From a virus, in IMG/VR virus record IMGVR_UViG_3300008219_000025, positions 1-41,680 of that record: a DNA stretch of 41,680 nt, one strand, 5' to 3'. The position numbers were made by a program, and so were the translations under genes. This document shows positions 36,397-41,680 of this stretch, one piece after another. Under the pieces are notes generated by a model. It was not told the origin of the DNA. It saw only the letters and a list, made by a program, of their open reading frames with translations, and searched no databases. The stretch's first letter is position 1; every line of letters starts with the position of its first letter.

Positions 36397-36858
36397 ATGG
36401 GACATTTCGATACTGGAAAGGAAATTAACGCTAAAAAGTTTAATATTTACATAGGTAGTGCTTCTAACGAGTGGAAGCTAGTCCAAAATGCAAGAGTATT
36501 GGTATCTCACCCTGTTTTTAGAGAACCTACAACATCTGGTGGAGTTATTACATATACTGGAGCTGCAGATCATACTATTTCAGGCACTTTACTATTTACC
36601 ACAGATGAATGGACAACTGCTAATTCGGCAGGTGCAACAAACGTAGCAGGATTGGCAGCATTACTAACACCTGATGCAACATCAGGAGAAGTATTAAGCA
36701 AAACATGGCTAGTTAAATTTACGGATATGAACTCATCATCAACTACTACCACATTGACATTTGCGAATTGTAAATTATCTGTAGCAGATATTTCAAAAAG
36801 CGTTGAAGGAGCAGTTAAGGTAGATATAACCATTGTATGTCCTGATGAACCAACGTAG
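36397..36858 (+). CDS. Major tail tube protein
   Basis: A 153-residue Thr/Ser/Val-rich beta protein with an N-terminal GHFDTGKEINAKKFNIYIGSASNEWKLVQNARVLVSHPVF, a GTLLFTTDEW strand, and a C-terminal pair (WLVKFTDMNSSSTTTTLTFANCKLSVADISKSVEGAVKVDITIVCPD) as in tail-tube proteins of non-contractile and contractile tails. Placement between the terminator-like gene and gp10-like/tape-measure genes fits. No sheath gene is seen next to it, favouring a non-contractile tail. Confidence 0.72.
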   Translation: MGHFDTGKEINAKKFNIYIGSASNEWKLVQNARVLVSHPVFREPTTSGGVITYTGAADHTISGTLLFTTDEWTTANSAGATNVAGLAALLTPDATSGEVLSKTWLVKFTDMNSSSTTTTLTFANCKLSVADISKSVEGAVKVDITIVCPDEPT

Positions 36859-36873
36859 TGATAGTGATGAACG

Positions 36874-37362
36874 ATGAGCTTGGATATCGCAGAACAACGG
36901 CTATCATCAGCTAAAGATAGGATTAGAAAATATATAGATCAAAACATATTGATGTGGGCCACAGAAGAAATGTTACTTCCAGGTCAAGCAGATATAGCAG
37001 GTTCTGTTTCCCAAAGAGCTTCAGATGGATTGTCACTTGAAAAGTCTGGTTTTATGAAAGTTGAATTAGTGTGGGATTTTAGAGGTGAAGATAACCAACC
37101 AATACATTTTTACTTAGAGTATGGCACTAAACCACACATGATAGAAGCTAAAGGAAAGATGGGTGGTGGTGCAGATTGGCTACATTGGAAAGGACCATCA
37201 GGTGGATTTGTTATAGGAAAGGACCACTTTGCTAAAATGGTAAGACACCCTGGAACTGAACCAAAAATGTTAGTGCATGGAATAAGAGATGAAAGATTAC
37301 CAGCACTTGAAAAACGTATTTCGAGTGAGGTTCAAAACCATTTGGAGATTGATAAGACATGA
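36874..37362 (+). CDS. HK97-gp10-like tail-completion protein
   Basis: A 162-residue protein with the signatures of the HK97 gp10 family: an N-terminal helix (SSAKDRIRKYIDQNILMWATE), the strand FYLEYGTKPHMIEAKG, then WLHWKGPSGGFVIGKDHFAKMVRHPGTEPKMLVHGIRDERLPALEKRISSEV, with the HPGTxPxxLxxG segment typical of the family. Such proteins join head and tail or complete the tail. The gene overlaps the tape-measure-like gene by 4 bases (ATGA). Confidence 0.82.
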   Translation: MSLDIAEQRLSSAKDRIRKYIDQNILMWATEEMLLPGQADIAGSVSQRASDGLSLEKSGFMKVELVWDFRGEDNQPIHFYLEYGTKPHMIEAKGKMGGGADWLHWKGPSGGFVIGKDHFAKMVRHPGTEPKMLVHGIRDERLPALEKRISSEVQNHLEIDKT

Positions 37363-38186
37363 GTGCATCTGACGATAAAGTTCGTGTTCCAATAGAAATA
37401 GATCCAGAGGATATGGGTGAATTAAACGATTTAATACAAAGAATAAAAGATGCCAAATCAGATATTAGAGGATTAGAACCAAGAACTGGAAGAGGTAAGG
37501 GTGACGAAGAATCTCGTATGCCATATAGACCAACTCCTTTTGAGGATAGAGGTGGTATATTTGGTGGTGAAACTGGCAAAGAAGAAAAGTTTAGGGATAA
37601 AAAATCAGCAGCACCTTTCCAAAGAGGAAATCAATTTAAAGAAATGCAAGAAGAATTACAACAAGTACAAGAAACACAAGGTGATGTTGTAAACAGCTTG
37701 ATGAACTTAGGTTTCATGGGTGGTATTGGTGCGGGTTTTGGACAAGGTGGTAGATTACAACAAGCACAAAAAGGTATTGGTAAAGCTAAAGGAATAATGA
37801 AAAACCCATTAAGTATACTTGGTATGGGTGCAGGTGGTTTGAAAGGTATGTCTGGTCTATTAATGTTTGGTGGTATTTATGGTATGATAGCTATGGCTGT
37901 TATTGAATTTGGATCTGCGATGATAGATTCATTATTCAAGCCAGGTGGTATTTATGATACAAGATTTAGACGAAATATAAAAGAAGAGATCATAAAAGTA
38001 TTTGACTTGAAAGAAAAGGAAGATATAGCACAAGGTAGAAGAACAATAAGAGTAACAACAAGTTCTGCTTTAAGAGGAACAGATAATAAAGTTAGAAGTA
38101 ATTTGGATATAATAGCAAATGGTAAAAGGGTGTTCGATTTAGACGGAACTCTTATAACACAAAATACAGGAGCAGGTAGTGTATAA
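37359..38186 (+). CDS. Very short tape-measure-like protein, 275 aa
   Basis: It sits in the tape-measure slot between gp10-like and tail-tip genes. The layout is tape-measure-like: N-terminal helices (EDMGELNDLIQRIKDAKSDIRGLEP), a coiled coil (FKEMQEELQQVQETQGDVVNSLMNL), a Gly/Met-rich hydrophobic segment (ILGMGAGGLKGMSGLLMFGGIYGMIAMAVIEFGSAM, about 150-190) and a folded C-terminus. At about 1.5 angstroms per residue it would specify a tail near 40 nm, very short for a siphovirus. It may be only part of the tape measure, or an internal tail protein of a short-tailed particle. Confidence 0.6.
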   Translation: MSASDDKVRVPIEIDPEDMGELNDLIQRIKDAKSDIRGLEPRTGRGKGDEESRMPYRPTPFEDRGGIFGGETGKEEKFRDKKSAAPFQRGNQFKEMQEELQQVQETQGDVVNSLMNLGFMGGIGAGFGQGGRLQQAQKGIGKAKGIMKNPLSILGMGAGGLKGMSGLLMFGGIYGMIAMAVIEFGSAMIDSLFKPGGIYDTRFRRNIKEEIIKVFDLKEKEDIAQGRRTIRVTTSSALRGTDNKVRSNLDIIANGKRVFDLDGTLITQNTGAGSV

Positions 38187-38746
38187 TGGTTTCATATATT
38201 TGGAGAAGTACCGATGGTCAAGAAGATGGTACAACAAAACAAGGAACTAGAACTGCAGCAGGAACTGATTTAATCACATTTTCCAAAACAAGTGTTTCTG
38301 ATGGTAAGTATCTACACCAAACACAATTAGATATGATTGTAGGCATAGGAGAAAATGAGAAGCCAAAAGGTAATGTAAACGAATTACAAGATACCTTCCT
38401 AGACTCTATAACATGGACCATAACTGGATCTGTAGTTACCGATACAGGTAGTTCAAGTGTTTTCCAAAAGATTAAGGAATGGTTAATAGAGGAAAAGACA
38501 GATGATGTATTTACAAAGGGTAGATTTGGATTAGAATTAGACGATATTGATTCCTACGACTTAGTACCAACAGGAACTGGTGCTGCAGTAGAGCAACCCA
38601 GAGCGTATGTATTGACAAGTTGGCGATGGATACGAGAAGGTGAAACAAAAGGAAAAACAACCTTTATTGCAACAATTAGATTTAATGGAGATGTAGGAAG
38701 TAGTACAAGTAGCCCTAAATATTCCTGGACAGTGAATTACTCTTGA
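38186..38746 (+). CDS. Tail-tip beta protein, possible distal tail protein
   Basis: A 186-residue beta-rich protein directly after the tape-measure-like gene and overlapping the hub gene by 4 bases. Strand-rich segments (TQLDMIVGIGE, DSITWTITGSVVTD, RAYVLTSWRWIREGETKGKTTFIATIRFNG, YSWTVNYS) could form a Dit- or tube-like barrel. The KGNVNELQDTFLDSITWTITG segment recalls proteins that bind local coordinate frames of the tail. The assignment is by position. Confidence 0.55.
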   Translation: MVSYIWRSTDGQEDGTTKQGTRTAAGTDLITFSKTSVSDGKYLHQTQLDMIVGIGENEKPKGNVNELQDTFLDSITWTITGSVVTDTGSSSVFQKIKEWLIEEKTDDVFTKGRFGLELDDIDSYDLVPTGTGAAVEQPRAYVLTSWRWIREGETKGKTTFIATIRFNGDVGSSTSSPKYSWTVNYS

Positions 38747-41526
38747 CATCACAATGGTCATATACTGTCACTCATTACGATGAAGATGACTCTTGGTCCT
38801 CAACAGATATAACTTCAGAAATTAACTCAATGCCATTAGTGACGGATACGGGAACAGGTGATGTTAATTCTGCAAGGATTATACTATCTGCAAATAATGG
38901 TAAATTCATTAAAACAAGTCCTGTTATTGATCAATATGATAGGATAAGGATACAGATAGATGATGGTGATTCTACTACAACTAATTATGACAAATATTTT
39001 GAGGTAATAAAGATACTACCTTCAGAATCAAAGTCGGAAGGAACTAGGGTAGAATTATTCCTTATGGGCCTAGAATACCACTTGCAAAAAATTAATTATA
39101 TTAAACCTCACTTTTTTGAGGGTGCTAATGAGGTAATGGAAGATATTGGAAATCAATATAATGATAGTCGTGGAACACAACAACCTACATTGTTAGGGCA
39201 TGATAGTAGCACATATAATGAATTACCAACCAAGTCTTTTCAAAGAAACAACTATGATTATGGAAGTAATGAATTACCATGCTATGATAGAATGAATGAA
39301 GTGTCAGACTCACTAGCTATGGCTGTGTCAGAAGGCGGAGCTTTGGATTTCTATGACTTTAAGTTTGTTGTTCCAAATACCACATCATACTCTCCAGGAA
39401 CATACGATCCAAAAACTCATATAATGTTAAAGGCATTTTCATCAGGTAATAATATAGCAGGTGGAAGTCAGAAAATGATTAGTGATAGTACGTCAGTAAA
39501 CGTAGGAGAAACCGACTCTGGTATTGATAATGAAACAGGAACTGTTGTTTTGGCATGGGGTGCTGCAGAAGCTGGTAGCTTACCTATTGCTTATTCTCAA
39601 TTTGCATCTGAAGAAATTAGGTATCCTTTATATCCAGAATGGTTAAGTACCGAAATATATAAACAAAACTCAAAAGTTCAATATCAAGGCGAATTATATA
39701 GATCGGTTTATGCTGGTGATAACGAAAATCACACTCCACCTGGTAGTGGTAGTGCAGATTCTTATTGGGATCACAGAACAAAAGATGAAGATTATGGTGC
39801 ATTATACCAATATTCACAATGGACCGACAATCTAAATGACGAATGGAAAGATAGTGGTACAGATCCAGATGATATTAATTCAAGTGGTGAATTAGGCCCA
39901 GGTTTTAATGATGGAAATATGGTTATATGGGATACTGGTGAAAATTGGTTTAGAACTTGGGCTGATGTAAGGGATAATAATGGTACGCCTAATCCAAGTA
40001 ATATATCAAGTGATGTAACATTAAAAAAATACCTTTATAATGACGATACATTTTATAGAGGGTTTAGGGTTTTAATTGAAAATGCCGTATCTGGTTCAAG
40101 TGGTAAATGGCAAGGATCTGATAAGAATGGAAAATCCTTTTCCTATGCAATAGTAGAGTGTATAACACCTGGAACGGCCTCAACAGCCGAATGGATAGTC
40201 AAATATGTAGGTGCAAATAATTTAAGTTGTATTGTTAGACATGATGGCATACCATTTAGGAATGTAGGTGGTTCTACTTGGACTGCTACTGGAACTATTG
40301 ATGGTGTATCATATGGTGCTAATACCGATGGTGATTGCCTACACCCATACGATTCATTAACTAATGAAGAGGGTATTTATGGATCAACTTTTTCAGCTAG
40401 TACGGATTCAGCATTAAAAGTTTCATATACATGGCAAACTAATGCTGTTACGGGTATTCCTGCTAATGCAACACAAAAACATAAACTAGGTGCATGGTTG
40501 AATTTTAACATACCTTTTCCTCATGCAGAAATAAATGGTAATCTTGACGTTGGTTTTTGGTTTGGTGGTGGTGCTTCTGGTAGAGATGCCGTCTGTGAAC
40601 CTGCTACCTTAGATATTGAAAATATGCATATGAGTCCACAAGGATATAGAGGATTCAATAATGGAGATACATTAAATACAGAATGTTTTGGCCAAATATC
40701 TAGTATAGACTTTTGGTTGAAATTAGACTATCAAGGTAGACTTGCAAGTTCAGGTGGATACACATCTTCAACAGAACCAAATATAGGGGTAACCTGTCTT
40801 GTTATAGATACATCTGATAATGTGGCAAAACAAGATTTCATAGTTCCTTTTAACAACCAATGGTTACCTTACAAATTACCAATAAGTGGTTTCCAAACTT
40901 ATAGAGGAAGAAAACCAAAAGATTCCCTCATTGATGCATTTGTACCACCAAAAGACTTGACAATTAACAACCAAATAGAATGGAGAAACATCAAGCAAAT
41001 AATTCTTCAAACAACAGGTAGTTATGACTCTTTTGGAAGATATTGTGATAGTGGTCCAACAGGAAATTTCTTTGCAAACCAAACTATATTATTATCTGGT
41101 TTGTCTGCAATTGGATTTGAATATAGAAAATTGGATATGTATATTGATGCCTTCCATTTTACAAAGCCTTTGTTAGTTTCTACAGGCCAAGATACTTCCA
41201 AAGACATAGAATCTGACTTTATGGAAAAACCAGAAGTGTTCGACTACTTCCAATTAAAAAACATCGCAGAAGCCGAAAGACAAAAACGAAAGTTTAGGCA
41301 CGTTGAGTTTGAGGTTAATACAACAGGAAAATTCGACATTGAGTTTGGAGATTATTTCAAATTCAAACACGCACGTTTAATTTCTGATGGATTAAGAACT
41401 GGTACAGATGGTGGAATCAACTACATTGAATTAGTGGCCAAACGGATAGAATATAGTATAACAAAGCCCGTAGATGGCAAAGGTGGATTTCTAAGAAAAA
41501 TATTAGGGGTGAGAAGATTTGTCTAA
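38743..41526 (+). CDS. Baseplate hub/tail-tip protein with a CBM5/12-like insertion
   Basis: A 927-residue protein starting at TTG (TTGA overlap). Residues 1-230 fit the first hub barrel of gp27/Tal-like proteins (EINSMPLVTDTGTGDVNSARIILSANNGKFI, then QYDRIRIQIDDGD and GTRVELFLMGLEYHLQKI). The last 110 residues (AEAERQKRKFRHVEFEVNTTGKFDIEFGDYFKFKH) fit the closing hub domain. Between them is a large insertion. Residues 300-343 have WLSTEIYKQNSKVQYQGELYRSVYAGDN...TPPG...YW, the tryptophan/tyrosine pattern of carbohydrate-binding module CBM5/12. Further beta domains (YGSTFSASTDSALKVSYTWQTN; GQISSIDFWLKLDYQG) look like jelly rolls. It could bind the glycosylated host surface layer. Confidence 0.75.
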   Translation: MTSQWSYTVTHYDEDDSWSSTDITSEINSMPLVTDTGTGDVNSARIILSANNGKFIKTSPVIDQYDRIRIQIDDGDSTTTNYDKYFEVIKILPSESKSEGTRVELFLMGLEYHLQKINYIKPHFFEGANEVMEDIGNQYNDSRGTQQPTLLGHDSSTYNELPTKSFQRNNYDYGSNELPCYDRMNEVSDSLAMAVSEGGALDFYDFKFVVPNTTSYSPGTYDPKTHIMLKAFSSGNNIAGGSQKMISDSTSVNVGETDSGIDNETGTVVLAWGAAEAGSLPIAYSQFASEEIRYPLYPEWLSTEIYKQNSKVQYQGELYRSVYAGDNENHTPPGSGSADSYWDHRTKDEDYGALYQYSQWTDNLNDEWKDSGTDPDDINSSGELGPGFNDGNMVIWDTGENWFRTWADVRDNNGTPNPSNISSDVTLKKYLYNDDTFYRGFRVLIENAVSGSSGKWQGSDKNGKSFSYAIVECITPGTASTAEWIVKYVGANNLSCIVRHDGIPFRNVGGSTWTATGTIDGVSYGANTDGDCLHPYDSLTNEEGIYGSTFSASTDSALKVSYTWQTNAVTGIPANATQKHKLGAWLNFNIPFPHAEINGNLDVGFWFGGGASGRDAVCEPATLDIENMHMSPQGYRGFNNGDTLNTECFGQISSIDFWLKLDYQGRLASSGGYTSSTEPNIGVTCLVIDTSDNVAKQDFIVPFNNQWLPYKLPISGFQTYRGRKPKDSLIDAFVPPKDLTINNQIEWRNIKQIILQTTGSYDSFGRYCDSGPTGNFFANQTILLSGLSAIGFEYRKLDMYIDAFHFTKPLLVSTGQDTSKDIESDFMEKPEVFDYFQLKNIAEAERQKRKFRHVEFEVNTTGKFDIEFGDYFKFKHARLISDGLRTGTDGGINYIELVAKRIEYSITKPVDGKGGFLRKILGVRRFV

Positions 41527-41680
41527 GGCAGCGGTAAGAAAGAACCAAGCCGATCTTCTAAACCAACAAAAGAAAGATCGTAAGGATTTGTTTGCTCAAA
41601 GACGACAAATAGCATCTGGCACAGGTTCGGTTAATTTTGGCAACCTAGCGACAAATTCAGGTGGTGGATCTGGTGGTGGA
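41519..41680 (+). CDS. N-terminal part of a tail-tip/fibre-attachment protein, cut by the window end
   Basis: A TTG at 41519 overlaps the hub stop by 8 bases. The 54 visible codons give a basic helical N-terminus (SKAAVRKNQADLLNQQKKDRKDLFAQRRQIASG) and a glycine/serine linker (SGGGSGGG). This looks like an N-terminal anchor of a further baseplate or fibre protein. The rest lies outside the window. Confidence 0.6.
   Translation, partial: MSKAAVRKNQADLLNQQKKDRKDLFAQRRQIASGTGSVNFGNLATNSGGGSGGG

Overview
The window is a contiguous stretch of an AT-rich genome of a head-tailed (caudovirus-type) virus of archaea, or a provirus of one. The virion genes are those of a tailed virus: small and large terminase, portal, prohead protease, scaffold, decoration protein, major capsid protein, tail tube, HK97-gp10-like protein, short tape measure, baseplate hub and fibres. 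The host signals are archaeal. The replicative helicase is an MCM, and about fifteen start codons lie 24-28 bases downstream of the centre of a TATA box (TTTATATA or TTATATAG), which implies leaderless transcripts. Shine-Dalgarno sequences are essentially absent. Inside operons genes overlap as ATGA, TTGA, GTGA or TAATG. A Nitrososphaerota (ammonia-oxidising archaea) host is a reasonable guess from the low GC, MCM and matrixins, but nothing here proves it.

Layout. 1-2.4 kb: two DNA methyltransferases, a small PD-(D/E)XK-like protein and a RecB-like exonuclease. 2.4-5.2 kb: a 20-bp tandem repeat and promoter, a ribbon-helix-helix protein and an 804-aa primase-polymerase/MCM fusion. 5.2-9.5 kb: small zinc-binding and hypothetical proteins, a Holliday-resolvase-like nuclease, two possible head-completion proteins, a DEDD exonuclease and a mini metalloprotease. 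9.5-10.5 kb: a PP-loop (PAPS reductase/DndC-like) enzyme. 10.5-10.96 kb: a gene-free island with three candidate structured RNAs. 11-21 kb: small terminase, terminase ATPase, a string of tiny zinc ribbons, a 1239-aa basic modular protein, the separately encoded terminase nuclease, portal and an XhlA-like membrane protein. 21-23.2 kb: two matrixin-type metalloproteases (one on the minus strand) and a holin-like protein. 23.2-27.4 kb: fibre and baseplate genes. 27.4-34 kb: a 1444-aa basic protein with an embedded prohead-protease-like domain, scaffold, decoration and major capsid proteins. 34-34.4 kb: terminator, a structured RNA and a tRNA-Ser(UGA)-like gene. 34.4-41.7 kb: tail genes, with another structured RNA before the tail-tube gene.

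Three things stand out. First, the large terminase is cut exactly between its ATPase and nuclease domains, and the two genes lie 6 kb apart. Second, a short basic amphipathic motif (KLRQRLAxIRK-like) recurs at least 17 times, at module boundaries of the two giant proteins and at both ends of a 217-aa protein. It looks like a capsid-targeting or maturation-cleavage signal acting with the protease domain embedded in one of those giants. Third, there are at least five candidate structured RNAs, most with their own TATA box. One of them is a three-way junction with a possible pseudoknot that begins exactly at the predicted transcription start, upstream of the terminase genes.
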